The position numbers were made by a program, and so were the translations under genes. A stretch of 64,000 nt of DNA from contig NC_065921.1 in assembly GCF_024586455.1 (NCBI RefSeq), positions 30,687,135 through 30,751,134 of the forward strand, read 5' to 3'. Within the stretch, counting starts at the first letter, position 1, and every line of letters begins with the position of its first letter. Under the pieces are notes generated by a model, which saw nothing but the letters and a program-made list of their open reading frames with translations, did no database searches and was not told the DNA's origin. This DNA is from Bactrocera neohumeralis. Its lineage: Eukaryota > Arthropoda > Insecta > Diptera > Tephritidae. This document shows, piece after piece, positions 11,432 through 23,695 of the stretch.

Positions 11432-12584
11432 TTTAGGAACATACTTCAGACACTCAGTTCAATATCTCCATAATAATCAGAGCAATTTACAGTAGAAAGT
11501 TCACTATTCAACTTTTTATTCCGAATTAAATTAATTTGGATATTTTTCTCGGATATTTTTTCCAAAAATTCGTTAAATTCGTTAAACACAGCTGTGAATA
11601 GCGAAAGGATATGAGTTAAAAAAAAAAATAAAATAAAACAAAATGAACAAAAAACATGACTCGGTATTGAAATAATAATGTTTAAACTAAAAGTCAATGC
11701 AAAATTCAATGTAAGGAACACGATACTTATTTCTTCTGCACAATCAAATCACTTAATAAATAATTAATTAAAGATATTAAAATTGAAAAATCGCACAAAA
11801 ATTCACAGCAAAAAAAATTTGAGATTTTTGAAGAAGATTGATTGTTTTGACCCCGACTTATCAGGTTATATGTCCTTCGTGAAATGAGTCCCCGCACCGT
11901 CTGACCACCTTTTTGCATGCCCAATGAGTTCCACTCTTCTAACACTTTTCTCCTATAATTCGATTCGGCGAAATATAACGAAATATCCTGGATCTAGCGT
12001 TAAGTGACTTCGATGACAATCTGCTTGAACCCTATCACCTAAATGGGGATTAGATAACCCCTACAACAACAATAAAATTTTAAAGTTGTTAATTGACATG
12101 TCGCAAAAGTTTTTATTTACCTGACATCAATATCATTTTGTTCGGTTACAGCGTAAATTTTAGGCATTTATTGTTCCAACCAAACTATCAAAGGCAAATG
12201 AACCTACCAATTTTGGTTCAATCAGATCGAAATGGCAACTCTAGTCAGAACTATACGGATGACTCATCAAATAGATGTTTGGAGTGCGCAATAATTAACT
12301 TGTTTCAGTCGATGATAGAAAACTCGCATTGTCGTGATGAAGAGTAATCCGTCTTCTGCAGTTGGTTTTTCTGATTTCCGAAAGACAACTGGCAACAAAT
12401 GGTTGCGCACCTCCCAAAATTTACTGTTCTATGTTTTTCTAGTGGCATGGTTGCGACAATTCCAGTTTTTCCACATTAAAAAATAACAATTTATTTCGAA
12501 GTGCTTTGTGCGCAAACAGCTTTTGTGGAAACACCCAAACAGTCGACTGTTTCTTTTTTGGGTTTATACGTTTTATTAACATTT
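11432..12584. other. Intron/repeat DNA, nothing recognised
   Basis: AT-rich sequence without terminal repeats or convincing coding motifs. The short open frames at 11446-11945 (minus) and 12093-12347 (plus) show no family signature. Confidence 0.4.
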
Positions 12585-13320
12585 CTCTCGACCCTGCACA
12601 GAAAATGGGTCTGGCAGTGAACGAGGGCAAGACGAAATATCTCCTGTCATCAAACAAACAGTCGTCGTACTCGCGACATGGCTCTCACGTCACTGTTGAC
12701 AGTCATAACTTTAAAGTTGTAGATAATTTCGTCTACTCAGGAACCAGTGTAAAAACCACCAACAATGTCAACCTGGAAATCCAACGCAGGATTGCTCTTG
12801 CCAACAGGTGCTACTTCGGACTGAGTAGGCAATTGAAGTGAAGTCCCCTCTCGACGAACAAAAACTAAACTCTATAAGTCACTCATAATTCCCGTCCTGC
12901 TATATGGTGCAGAGGCTTGGACGATGACAACAACTGATGAATCGACGTTGCGAGTTTTCGAGAGAAAAGTTCTGCGAGAGATTTATGGTCCTTTGCGCAT
13001 TTGCCACGGCAAATATCGCAATCGATGGAACGATGAGCTGTACGAGATATACGACGACTGAAAGACATAGTTCACAAATTAAAAGACAGCGGCTACGCAA
13101 AAGCTACTGGTCTATGTTGTCCGGATGGACAAAAACTCTCCAGGCCTGAAAGTATTCGCGGCAGTACCCGCCGGGGGAAGCACAGGAAGAGGAAGACCTC
13201 CACTCCGTTGGAACATCCAATTGGCGCCACGTAGCGAAAAGAAGAAATGACTGGCGCGCTGTTGTTAACTGGGCTATAATCACGTAAGCAGTGTCTACGC
13301 CAATTAAGAAGAAGAAGAAT
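12585..13320 (+). mobile_element. RTE-like LINE fragment A, 3' end
   Basis: 5'-truncated copy of the main RTE-like family of this window. It reads MGLAVNEGKTKYLLSSNKQS, VDNFVYSGTSVKTTNNVNLE, RRIALANRCYFGLSRQLK, then after frameshifts ILLYGAEAWTMTTTDESTLR, LRWxGHV and the C-terminal NWRHVAKRR. It ends in a GAAGAAGAAG tail (13307-13319), the short microsatellite tail typical of RTE elements. No RT catalytic box remains. Confidence 0.88.
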
Positions 13321-13344
13321 CGACACGAGGCGTTTTTTAAGTAA

Positions 13345-13680
13345 TCGACAAATTGTGTAGAATCCAACGTGAAAACAAAATCTAAATCAAGTGTTCATGC
13401 AATATTAAATGTAAATGTGTTTGCCTCTCAATCTTCCGATAGGCCATATGACGATCTTGCACCATCAGTTTGAGCACAGCATCAATAGTTTCCGGAACAA
13501 CAACTGATTTTGGACGACTTTGACGAAACTCGTATTGGAATTATCCACAAACTCGATTGAAATAGCCATACCATTGATGAACATCAAATTCAAAGTCAAA
13601 ACTTTAATGAAGTTTATTCATGCACTCTTGCTGTTCGTGAAAATGACGAATTACATTTTTTCTCGGAATGAATATTTTAA
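13345..13680 (-). mobile_element. Decayed mariner fragment
   Basis: Aligns by eye with the N-terminal half of the mariner at 29574-30791: shared blocks around ATCCAACGTGAAAACAAA, GTGTTCATGCAATAT and TTTTGGACGAC, and the matching start region near 13640. Many indels; no open frame. No terminal repeats seen. Confidence 0.65.
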
Positions 13681-13869
13681 GTTATTCTAAATTATACAAA
13701 TAGCGCTCGTATGGTAAAACCTTCTGAGTATGTACTCATATAACATCAAAAATGTCAAACTTTATGATAAAGTTGTAAGTTGCCAGATTGCAACAATATG
13801 AAATAAGTGCTGGGCCACCATCTGTAATTGCGCAGTCGTAAAAGCCTTCTGACCCAAGATTGATCGCAT

Positions 13870-14285
13870 GAGATCTTGTGATCTCTTTGCACCTCAGTAA
13901 CGCTAGCCTCACCCTAGTTGTGGGGCTTTTAACAGGCCATTGCCCAATAGACGCCCATGCTGTATGGTTGGGAATCTCACCAGACGCCATTTGCAAAAGC
14001 TATTTAGAAGAAGATGAGTTAGAAAGGACTCAAAACTTCTTTTTTGACTGTCCCGCGTTTGGGAGATAAAGTCTTAAACACTTGGGAGCGCATATCTTCA
14101 GACATCCCATCGAACTGGTGGGAGTTGAAATTAAGCGTCTTTGCAAATTGGTATTGGCTACTAAGCGTTTTGCCAATTTGTATGTCCAAACACAGCAGTT
14201 CTTATTTTCGATGGCTACATATACCAGTCCACGCGCGATCATCGATCAGCCCTCTACCCCAATCTAACTTACCGTTTGTATGTAA
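13870..14285 (+). mobile_element. LINE 3' tail (post-RNase H zinc-knuckle region)
   Basis: Reads VVGLLTGHCPIDAHAVWLGI, PDAICKSYLEEDELERTQNF then LKHLGAHIFRHPIELVG. This matches the tail of RNase H-bearing LINEs (C..C....E...H....C knuckle, here degraded: second C replaced by Y and H by N). The related tail at 52660-52925 retains C..C and H. Ends in the ASP-R-II-DQ type terminus before a stop near 14264. Confidence 0.75.
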
Positions 14286-14676
14286 AACATTTACCTTTTC
14301 GAGATGGATAAAGAGTAATAAAGATCCGACTGCCATGATAAATTGAATTTCGTATGTCGGTCCGTCTGTCCTCGCAAGCAAGAACTTGTTTACCCAAACT
14401 AAATCATTCCTTACTTGTTTTATTTATTTATAACTGATATATCGTGCATCAATAAAAATATACTACAACTCGCATCTTAAAACTGTCGATTCAGGATTAT
14501 TAGAATAAAGCTGATGATGAAATTCACAATGCTATGAATTGTATATTTTTAGAATGTTTTTGATAACTTATACTGGATTATCTTAACTTATGATAACTTA
14601 TATTACATTATCTGAATTATAATGTTTAAACTTTGGTTGAAAAATATTTACAAAACTGATATTAAAATATTTTCAG
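14286..14676. other. Ogt intron, partly dispersed repeat end
   Basis: Contains a partial copy of the repeat end (ATTCCTTACTTGTTTTA near 14408), then AT-rich sequence up to the Ogt splice acceptor. No gene. Confidence 0.45.
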
Positions 14677-14873
14677 GCTTGCTATTTGAAAGCGATTGAG
14701 ACATGTCCGGGTTTTGCTGTAGCTTGGAGCAATTTGGGTTGTGTTTTCAACGCTCAAGGAGAAATTTGGTTGGCAATTCATCACTTTGAAAAAGCTGTAA
14801 CTCTGGATCCGAACTTTCTGGATGCGTACATTAATTTGGGAAACGTTTTGAAGGAGGCAAGAATTTTTGACAG
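14677..14873 (+). CDS. Ogt: Ogt internal exon, TPR repeats
   Basis: This 197-nt exon encodes about 65 residues of the tetratricopeptide superhelix of O-GlcNAc transferase, the nucleocytoplasmic enzyme that adds GlcNAc to Ser/Thr and whose TPR array holds substrates. I see TPR signatures AWSNLGCVFNAQGE, AIHHFEKAVTLDPN and DAYINLGNVLKEA, nearly identical to insect and vertebrate OGT as I know them. The exon follows a TTTCAG acceptor (14671-14676) in phase 0 and ends GACAG before GTAGGC. The split Arg codon is completed by the first base of the exon at 27429. Exons for the preceding TPRs are not found upstream on this strand. Confidence 0.94.
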
Positions 14874-15420
14874 GTAGGCTTCACTTTTTCTTTGGAAAAC
14901 ATTGATAAATAACTAAAATAAACAGTCAACCAGCATCCCAATCAACGTCATACCATATAATCAAAGATCATCTTTCTCTGGTAATAATATGTTGTGATGT
15001 CAAAAATTGATAAAATGGTGACAGTACTAACTCTAACCGAAATTTTTAAACTTCCTGTTGGCTTTATATCGTTTATATCGATTATGTGTAAGATGACTTA
15101 GCAGAATTAAGTGAATTTTTTATTCTGGATATACTATAGTTTGCTACACGGAAAATTATGAAATCGGTTCACGAATTAGCCCTGCTCCCATATACTACGG
15201 GGTATGAATTATCTTCACAAAATTTGGTTAAAACATGTTTTCGCGTATACTTGAATAATACACAGCAACCTCCCATCAACGCCAATATACCCTATATAGG
15301 GATTTCGGACTTTCCACCTGACTCTAAACCGTTTATGTATGTCGGTCAATATGTTTTACTATATATTTTGATGAAATTAAGTGGACAAGTCGTTTCCTCT
15401 TATTAATAAATATCACATAC
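14874..15420. other. Ogt intron with dispersed-repeat remnants
   Basis: After the donor, AT-rich intron. From about 15130 the sequence shares the style of the repeats at 45150 and 61330 (AAATTTGGTTAAAAC, GTCGGTCAATATG), but I cannot define ends. An 82-codon open frame here has no family motif. Confidence 0.4.
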
Positions 15421-17010
15421 ATACTGTGAGCGTCAAAAATAAGTAAACAGCAATTCTATCAATATTAAAGTGCTAATTTCAACGCAGTCTTTAATGCAAT
15501 AATACAAGTTTTATTATAGAATTCAAGGCATATATTATAAGAGTTTAACTTAGTATCAATATTAAATAAAAAAAACTAAACACAGCCAAAAATAATTCAC
15601 TTCAACTAAAAGTACTCTCTTTTTCGCGTCAAAAAAAGGAAACAGAGTGCTGTAAAGTTGAAATCTATGTACATAAACTAAATTAACATTCATTCTAGCA
15701 TTTTGCTTACTTTCCTTTGGACTTCTGGACCTCACTTTCTCTTCTAAGCATATATTCCGCAACATTTTTTGTAAATTCTGGGGAGATTTTGCTCCATTCT
15801 TTAATCAAAGTCTTCTTTAGGTCGTCCTGGCTTGAAATGTCCCGCTGTATGATTTTTCGGTCAAGGTGCTCGCACAGATGCTCTATAGAATTAATGTTTA
15901 AGGACTGTGGAGGGTTATCCAGAGTTTTGGTGCTCGATATAACAACCACTCACTAACAATTTTGGACTTGTGTTTAGGATCGTTGTCCTGTTGAAAGATC
16001 CAGTTTCCTAATAGTCCTAATTTGTCAATGCTTTGAGCAACGTTATTTTTTAAAATGTTCAAATAATCCAATTTGTTAATCGTGGACTCAATAAAAGCCA
16101 AATTCCCAACACCAAATGCTGCCATAAAGCCCCAGACTATAACCGATCCCCCACCTTTGCTTTTCTGTGTTGGTAACACACATCATTAAAGGCTTTATTT
16201 TTGGATCGCCAAATTTTAGAACGGTTTTTCGATTCAAATATTTCGAATTTGCTTTCGTTCGTATAAAAAATGTTTTCCCAGAAGTTTGCAGCCTGATTTG
16301 TATACTTTTTTACAAATTCCAAGTTCATCTGTTAATTCGCCTTTGATGTATAGTATAGGACATTTGGCGTGGTACTCATCCATGCAAATCGCTTTTGTGC
16401 AATGTTTTCCTGATTGTACTGGCACTTACTGGTTTACCCGATGTCTTCGCTATATTTTTTGATATTTGAACAGCGTTGAAGCTGGATTGGTTTTTACTTC
16501 CCGTACTATTGATCGCGCTTCAGTGTCAGTGAGGCGCTTGAACGGCCGGGTCGTGACAAATTTTCAACAGTCTGATATTTACCATGTTTATCAATCATTT
16601 TTTCTATTTTCCAATGGTGTCTTCCAACTATTTCTCCTGTTTCGCGCAAATATTTACCTAATATGATTTTGTGACCGTTTCAGGGGTTGTCCGCATATTC
16701 TTTGCAAAATTTGAAGTTTTAACGACTTAACCTCAGAAAAAAAAATGATAATCAAAATATGTTTTACTACACTCACTCACTTGAATAGTAACAGTTTCCA
16801 AAGGATATTTTGCGCTTCCCCGAAATAAGTATTAAAAACAAACAACGGTTGTTGCCACTGTTTACTTTTTTTTAACGCGAAAAAACGATAGTATTTTTAG
16901 TTGAAGTGAATTATTTTTGGCTGTGTTTAGTTTTAGTTTGTTATTAATACTAAGTTAAACTCTTATAATATAAGCCTTGAATTCTAAAATAAAACTTTTT
17001 ATTATTCCAT
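15421..17010 (-). mobile_element. Tc1-like transposon with long inverted repeats (IR/DR type)
   Basis: Left arm about 15500-15650 and right arm about 16855-17010 are inverted copies over roughly 150 bp (shared ACACAGCCAAAAATAATTCA and TATAAGAGTTTAACTTAGT). A short direct repeat occurs at the outer and inner ends of the left arm (GCGTCAAAAATAAGTAAAC, GCGTCAAAAAAAGGAAAC). The transposase on the minus strand reads SVIVWGFMAAFGVGNLAFIE, WIFQQDNDPKHKSK (second Asp), NPPQSLNINSIEHLCEHLDR (DD34E Glu context, degraded from SPDLNPIEHLW) and a C-terminal EVQKSKG. Frameshifts and the degraded motif make it inactive; the outer right end seems truncated. Confidence 0.87.
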
Positions 17011-17014
17011 ACAG

Positions 17015-17445
17015 GAAATTTGATCTGAACAATTAGCGTTAGACAACTATTCCCGCCAGTTTTAGCGAAGATATGTATCTAATAAAATGAAAGATAAGAA
17101 CTTGATTTTGATCGCTCAATTTGTATGGCAGCTGTCAGGTATATAAATCAAGAAGCAATTAATATAACAAGATAAAACTTTACATGAATTCTGCCTTATG
17201 ACTACCACAGATTTCGGCCAATATGTGACTTTCCTTAATAAAATTGAGAGAACGTGTTTTTCTAACAACGGTACATTTTTGTGCTTGAAATGAAAACAAT
17301 CGCGTGAAAACTTGCCGTAGCCCTTATATAACTAACAAGACTTATGTACCTGAAGGTATTTCTCCGGCTTTAATACTTGCAAGTTGCAAGAGTATGAAAT
17401 GTTCGGTTATACCCGAACTTAGCCCTTCCTTACTTGTTTTTTAAT
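17015..17445. repeat. Dispersed repeat ending in a hairpin and CTTACTTG
   Basis: Begins with AAATTTGATCTGAAC-type units (GAACTTGATTTTGATCG near 17099) and ends with the stem-loop TTCGGTTATACCCGAA and CCTTCCTTACTTG near 17440. The same end is found at 61728-61770 and, degraded, at 14370-14420 and 49290-49340. Confidence 0.6.
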
Positions 17446-17673
17446 CGTTCATTGGTCTGCATTATTGTTGTCGCGTTCAAAAAAGCCCTCATTTGTTATG
17501 TGCATATGCCAGCGCTTCGGCAAATCGTTGAAACACTTTTCAAACTCGGTTCTCATACTCTTACAACATGCCAATGCCATTTTTTGTTGTGATATTGAAA
17601 ATATCTGACGGGTTTGTCCTAAAAAAACTGCCTGGTTCAGGAGCAAAATCAGTATAACCCATATACTAAGCAT
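17446..17673 (-). mobile_element. mariner transposase C-terminal remnant
   Basis: Minus-strand end reads RTEFEKCFNDLPKRWHMHIT then EGFFERDN, the usual mariner C-terminus pattern (F..CF....KRW..CI...G.YFE). Only about 30 codons are recognisable, and the rest of the open frame (hydrophobic) is not. No terminal repeats identified. Confidence 0.5.
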
Positions 17674-17779
17674 GTATGAATAAAATTTTTTTTACTTATT
17701 TCTTTCTATTTTTGAATTACTAAAATTTTCAAATAATTATTGCATGATTTTGAACAATGCTTGTGATTTTAAATATAAT

Positions 17780-18840
17780 CTTTGCACTTATGAATTGTAT
17801 TGACTTTTAACATAAAGATATAAAAAGTATCCTATGTCCTTACCGTTGGTTCTAGGCCACCTCCCCACCAAATTTCGGCCAAATCGGTTCAGTCGTTCTT
17901 GAGTTATAAATGGTGTAACTAACACGACTTTCTTTTCTATGTATAGATGATTAGGATGACGAGACTGGTTGAAATCCGGATGTCTGTCTGAAAAAGTAGG
18001 CCTGGCCCCTCCTGTAATATGTTTAGTGTACATATTTTCTAAGCCACTAAAGCTACAATATTCGCCTATATATAAGAGATCATACCGCCGGTGTGAAAAT
18101 GAATGGGATGACAACCCGACCCACTCCCCATATAACGGTACTGTACGACTAAAAGCGCGATAAATCGATAACTAAATACGCCAGAGATGTTAAAGTTTAC
18201 CCCCGCGTTGGTATGAGAGCGCTTTGAAGGAGCCGAGGTCAAAATTGAGCAATGGGTGCACCACCGCACTCTTTTAGGTGAAATGGCATATCTCGGGCCT
18301 TCCTCTACCGATTTAAACCCAATTCGGTGTCAATTATTTCACTTTCCTATGCTACAGTGTGAAAGCGGGCGAAATCTTTCCATATAACACAAACTTTAAA
18401 TGTTATTTGAATCTTTCACTTTCAGGATACAATTCAATAAACAAGGAATATAACGCGATAAAGCTTTGCACGAATAGTGCCTTTGAAGTATGCCAACTTA
18501 TGACTAAAAATTGTATGTGAACCCCGTACCTATAGTTAACTTTTTACAGAAAATATCAGTCAGAGTGTGAGAATTAATATTTAGAGAGAATCTTTACCTG
18601 ATAAGAGTATGTCTGTGTGTCAAATCTGACTTGAATCCAGTCAATGCATCCCTTAGTCCCTATATGCCTAATTTAAAGATTTTTGAACGGGGTGACTATA
18701 CATACAAATATCAATGAAAATGAGAGAGTATGGCTTACTCCTAACAGTATATTTTTGGACGTAAAATGGATAAAATCGGGTTGGTTAGTTAGACAACTAA
18801 CTAATTCTTTAGTACTAATTGCAAAAGAATATGTAAAAGA
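17780..18840. repeat. Mosaic of dispersed non-coding repeats
   Basis: 17830-17950 carries the phrase AAATTTCGGCCAAATCGGTT...GAGTTATAAAT, a type of repeat end common in dipteran LINE/Helitron tails. 18000-18840 resembles 45420-45990 (CACTAAAGCTACAATA, CCCCATATAACGG, CGATAAAGCTTTGCACGAA). No coding capacity. Confidence 0.5.
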
Positions 18841-19344
18841 CTTCTAATGAATAACTTATTTGTAGTTTGGACAAAATAACCCACTTTCTTATGGCTCCTC
18901 CATTTTCTCCTTTGAGGGAAGAGAAAGTCCCCACTTGACAACCTTTGAAAACATGGAAACTAACTCGATATGTTAGTGTTGCTTTTGCAGAAGCCTACAA
19001 AAGTTGTAGAATCGAATCGAAAATGTTGAATTGAGTTAAAATCCTGTATGCACAATATTAAAGAATTATGATAGTGGCACAAAAAAACGCTATTTATAAA
19101 CCAAAATATGAAATCATATTCAAAAAATTTTAGAAATTGACATCCGTGATACGTGGCTATTTACGTATTAAAATTTCAAAAGGACTTTAAATGACCTTAA
19201 AATGAGATTGATCTAGATAGCTGGCACTGCGATGATAACTTCCAAAAGTATGTTATATTTAATACGAGTAGCGACCCTGAAACGTTTGAAACACGATATA
19301 GCAGAAAACTGCCTTGTTGAAAGTCGCCTTCGATATTATGATCA
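18841..19344. other. Intron DNA, nothing recognised
   Basis: AT-rich, no motif or terminal repeat seen. Confidence 0.4.
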
Positions 19345-19890
19345 AGCCTGGAAATCCAACGCAGGATTGCTCTTGCCAACAGTTGCTACTTCGGACTGAG
19401 TAGGCAATTGAAAAGTAAAGTCCTCTCTCGACGAACAAAAACCAAACTCTATAAGTCGTTCATAATTCCCGTCCTGCTATATGGTGCAGAGGCTTGGACG
19501 ATGACTGCAACCGATGAGTCGACGTTACGAGTTTTCGAGAGAAAAGTTCTGCGAAAGATTTATGGTCCTCTAGTCGATGAGTTGTATGAGATATATGACG
19601 TCATTGACATAGTTCAGCGAATTAAAAGACAGCGGCTACGCTGGCTAGGTCATGTCCGGATGGACGAAAACACTCCAGCTCTGAAAGTATTCGACGCAGT
19701 ACCCGTCGGTGGAAGCAGAGGAAGAGGAAGACCTCCACTCCGTTGGAAGGACCAAGTGGAGAAGGAGCTGGCTTCGCTTGGAATATCCAATTGGCGCCAC
19801 GTAGCGAAAAGAAGAAACGACTGGCGCGCTGTTGGTAACTCGGCTATAATCGCGTAAGCGGTGTCTACGCCAGTAAAGAAGAAGAAGATA
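19345..19890 (+). mobile_element. RTE-like LINE fragment B, 3' end with intact frame
   Basis: From 19408 to the stop at 19855-19857 the frame is open: KVLSRRTKTKLYKSFIIPVL, GAEAWTMTATDESTLRVFE, RIKRQRLRWLGHVRMDENTP, GRGRPPLRWKDQVEKELASL, then NWRHVAKRRNDWRAVGNSAI. Followed by TCTACGCCAGTAAAGAAGAAG and the GAA tail. It is the cleanest C-terminal segment of the family in the window, and the tail defines the 3' end. 5' truncated; no target duplication obvious. Confidence 0.9.
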
Positions 19891-20217
19891 ATAGTAATTG
19901 TCACATGACATGTGACAATGGTCCGACTTCCCCATCGATAAGACCAATCTCACCAGATTGCCAATGTACTCGTATAACATGTTTCCGGATTCCATACACC
20001 TCCAAACTTTATATCTATCGATTTGTTTTGGGTTTTACAAACAACCGTTTCTTTCTCTTCCCTCAAAGGGGGAAAAACAACAACTGTGTTCCCTAGCTGC
20101 TAGACACAGAGTAGTGCATAATATTGAGAGAGCAGGAAATATCCTTCATATTTGGTCACTAGCAACTCTTTCAATAAATTTGTGCGCTGGTATTAATGCA
20201 AATAATGACATACATTT
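19891..20217. other. Intron DNA with a repeat end
   Basis: Contains GGTTTTACAAACAACCGTTT near 20030, an end motif of the repeat seen complete at 38959-39700. Otherwise unrecognised. Confidence 0.4.
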
Positions 20218-20470
20218 TTAATTACGGCTACTTTTCCAATTGTCCAAAACCATTACAGTTGATCCACTCTTCCCAATGGAAGAGACCACCGATGGTTTAA
20301 TTGCCAAAAAAACGAAATCGGAAAAGAGATGCGCACAGTCCGACGCCGTGATAATTTTGTTTCTTCCGTACAAAATAAACATTTTGTATGTACGCCGATA
20401 GGGCAATGGCCTGTTAAAAGCCCCATAACTAGAGAGGCTTTCCGACTGCGCAAGTATCGATAGTGACCCA
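20218..20470 (-). mobile_element. LINE RNase H/knuckle-region remnant
   Basis: On the minus strand reads SLVMGLLTGHCPIGVHT followed by CLFCTEE, matching the segment at 13910-14010 (VVGLLTGHCPID) and thus the end of an RNase H-bearing LINE. Short and frameshifted. Confidence 0.6.
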
Positions 20471-21990
20471 GCGTTGGCTAAGAATCCGCAAGGCCCAGCT
20501 TAGAACATAAGAGGATACTGGAGCAGCGTCCCGTTCCCGTAACTCTGACTCGTCTCCAGGCCCCCGGGATGTAACCTAGTCTGATGCAGTTCGCATAGGT
20601 ACCAACCAGCTGCATGACACCTTAACAGCCTGCTGCAGCTGCGCTGGTATGATGCCGTCCGTTCACATGGACTTAAACGGTTTGAACGAATTGATCGCCC
20701 ATGTCAAGTGTCGCTCATCCAGATGGTCGACAAAGGCCGTGCAGTCATGCAACATTCCGAGAGATACCCCCATAGAGGAAGTGAGCATCAAGGAGCATCT
20801 GAAGAGTTTCTTCACTGCTCAGGGCCCACTTCCCATTTGCTTCCTTGTGATTACCCTCGTGAAACCTAGAGGACTCGACATCCCTCCACTTTTTCGCAAA
20901 AGCTTTTCCATGAGGTCCTCTTTGCCTTTCTTAACTCGGACTTATATATTGCAAGTTCCGTTTTATACAATGTCCACTCCTAAAGGTCCTGTTAAATAAA
21001 CGTTTGCAGGACGCCCTGATATCCGAGAGTTCCATAGTCCACCAGAGTGTTTTCCCTCTTCCCTTCGGTGTTTTCAGTGGACAGTAGCTCTTCAATACAG
21101 TATTGCACGCCGAGCTGAAGACTTCGACCCTTGAATTTCGATCGACCTGCACCTCCTCAAACAATTGATCGAAGCTGAAAACGAAGTCGCCGATTGACGA
21201 GCCGCCTCCAGATTTCGCTGCGTCCGAGAGATTCGGGTCGTTATCCATGGTCGTTTGCCCATCACCAACGCCATCTGCCTTATCCACCGCAACTGCAACT
21301 TGGCTGTCATCAGCTCTGGAATCCGACAGGAGTACTTTAAGCACGACCATTTTGAACCCAGAGAACCCTTGGTTTTGCTGAGAAGACCGTTGGACTCCGC
21401 ATTTATCTTTCATCGGCACATCTTGTTCGCTTATACAGCCTATGGTGCCATCTGGCACTCACACATTTTGGAGGTGGCCCAGGGTTTCTTTTGACCACCT
21501 TATGGAAGACTGAAGAGATAGCCGCCGCTACTCTCTCCCATTCTGCGTCGAAGATGGCGCCGTCCTCCCTACTCTCGCCCTCGCTCAGCACCTTCTTAGC
21601 CCACTCGAGTGTATTAGCATCCTGCTCAGATACCTGACCAGCATGCTTATCACCGTAGCGTTCCACTATTTTGGCTGCCAATCGGCAGTCTGACTTCAGC
21701 TTCTTCGCTAGAGCTGCTTTGCTTCTGCCCCCTAAAAGTCACTTCATAATTCAATCCTCTGTAGTGGGGCGATTCCGCCGCGTATGAAGGCTCCAGCCTT
21801 CTTCACGTCTCCTGTCGGCGGGTTTGCATCGTCTTCCCCCATCCCACAGCCTGATGAGAAGACTCCTACTGGGGTCTAGGTCTTGTTGCTGCAGTTACCC
21901 ATCTACGGGTTCATCTCTCCAGGAGCAGCAGTCCCGCCTGGGATAGATCTGGGTGTCGGTTTCCACCTCCCTTCACCTGCCTTCGTCGCC
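20471..21990 (-). mobile_element. R1/LOA-type LINE, rearranged ORF1 plus linker plus RT start
   Basis: Minus-strand order: an ORF1-like segment (KIVERYGDKHAGQVSEQDAN, LEWAKKVLSEGESREDGAIF; 21681-21403), then a post-endonuclease linker (SACNTVLKSYCPLK, LWWTMELSDIRASCKRLFNR, AELRKAKRTSWKSFC; about 21130-20900), and finally an RT start (YANCIRLGYIPGAWRRVRV; about 20610-20540). The endonuclease between ORF1 and linker is missing and several stops occur, so it is a deletion derivative. Group assignment (R1/LOA-like) is by motif style only. Confidence 0.72.
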
Positions 21991-23087
21991 TTTCCGTCGA
22001 TGTTTGTATTTTTGTTGAGTTGAGTGTTGAGAAAAAGTTTATTCATAATATGATACCGGGTTGAGACCTACTATCAAAATAATTTCATTTAAATTTTGGT
22101 ATTTTTTTAAATTTATTTTTGGCAGTCACATAAAAAATTATAAGATACTGCGGGTCTACGAGATATTCGTTATCGCTTGGAGTTATTGGAACTGAAACGA
22201 ACATATTTTTTTAATTTTTTGAAGTGTTTTCAATCCTGGCTAGTGAAATAGAGTTAAATAGTTGTATTTTTGTAAGTGTGTAAGTTCTTAATTTCCTCAT
22301 TAGTATTGATGTGCACAACAACAGCAAGATATCGCTGAAATGGAATCCATTTTATAGCTTTTTCGCGCAACCAAATTGAAACTGTAATAACGGTAAAGTT
22401 GCACGGAAGAAATTTAAGCTCGTTATTATTGGTGCGGTCATTAATGTGGAAGAAAATTACAGAAGAAATCAACATATGTACGTCCAACAGTTAAGCACGG
22501 AAAAGTATCGGTCATTGTATGGGATCGGCACTGCAAATTTAATTTTATTCCACAAACTATATCTATTAGTTATGAAAGAACATTTTTTTAATTCTCTTAA
22601 TGTAATACAAGAAAGATGTGTCCATCTTCTGGAATAAGGAATGAGGATTACATATGATATAATAACCACATGAGTGTATTTAGACATTCTGAACTATTAC
22701 AGTGTTTCAAAATACTACCAAATTTACTGGCTTATTTATTGCAGTCCACACATCGTTTAAACACATATAGTACATCCTCAATTTTTAAATGTTACAATAT
22801 TATGACAGATTTTCAGTCAGTTTTGGAAAAATAAATTTAAAACCAAGCCGACTTGAAACAATCCCTCTGAAGACAAGCAACAATCCCTAATGCCATTGTT
22901 GGTGTTGTGCTTAGTGCACCACAGAAATCAATCTTTGAACCCGTTCATTTTTTTAGCGTGGGTGGTTTTCCCGAACGCTCTTCAGCAAACAACCCCATTA
23001 AGGACTATTGTTTTACGGGTTAGCTGTGTTTAAGAGGTTTAAAACAAGGTATTTTTACGATTTTTTTTTTAAATATAAACAATCATA
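21991..23087. other. Intron DNA, nothing recognised
   Basis: AT-rich. Open frames of 60-77 codons at 22254-22687 have no motif. A TFEPVHFFSVGGF-like stretch near 22940 is not assignable. Confidence 0.4.
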
Positions 23088-23638
23088 TATTAATATCAAA
23101 AAAGTCTTGCGGTATTTTCGCTAGTTGGCGCTGTAAGCGCGTAGTTCTAGTTTTATTCGTCGCATCGGGTCGTGCTATACCTTGTTGGAAAGCTCATTTC
23201 ACGCGCTAACACGTGTTTGATTGATTGTCGTTTCTTTTAAGTCGTTCGTGAGTTATAGCGTCGCAAACATGGAGCAAAATAAAGAGAAAATACGACATAT
23301 TTTACAGTACTACTACGATAAAGGCAAAAATGCATCTCAAGCCGCCAATACAATTTGTGCAGTTTATGGACCCGATACAGTTTCCACTTCCACCGCACAA
23401 CGATGGTTTAAACGTTTTCGTTGTGGTGTAGAGGTGGTCGAAGATGCGCCACGCTCCGGAAGGCCTGTCGTGGAAAATTGCGATAAAATCGCTGAATTGG
23501 TCGAAAGAGACCGGCATAGTAGCAGCCGTAGCATCGGTCTAGAGCTGGGCATGAGTCATAAAAAGTTCATTTCAATTTCAAAAAAAAAAAAAAAAAATTC
23601 AATAAAAATACCGCAAGACTTTTTTGACAACCCATTAT
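23088..23638 (+). mobile_element. mariner-like element, N-terminal half only
   Basis: Inverted ends CAAAAAAGTCTTGCGGTATT (23096) and AATACCGCAAGACTTTTTTG (about 23606-23627). The transposase starts at 23270 (MEQNKEKIRHILQYYYDKGK) and includes both helix-turn-helix regions (AANTICAVYGPDTVSTS, RSGRPVVENCDKIAELV, SSRSIGLELGMS). It then runs into an oligo-A and directly into the 3' terminal repeat; the whole DD34D catalytic domain is gone. A shorter sister lies at 37758-38111. Immediately followed by a second, different mariner. Confidence 0.87.
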
Positions 23639-23695
23639 TTCAAAAATATAATATGGCATATCAAAGGTACTTATTTGAACAATGTCTCCTGAAAT

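Noticed and set aside
20649..20999. 116-codon + strand open frame
   Set aside because: The minus strand of the same stretch encodes a LINE linker and RT start, so this is a shadow.
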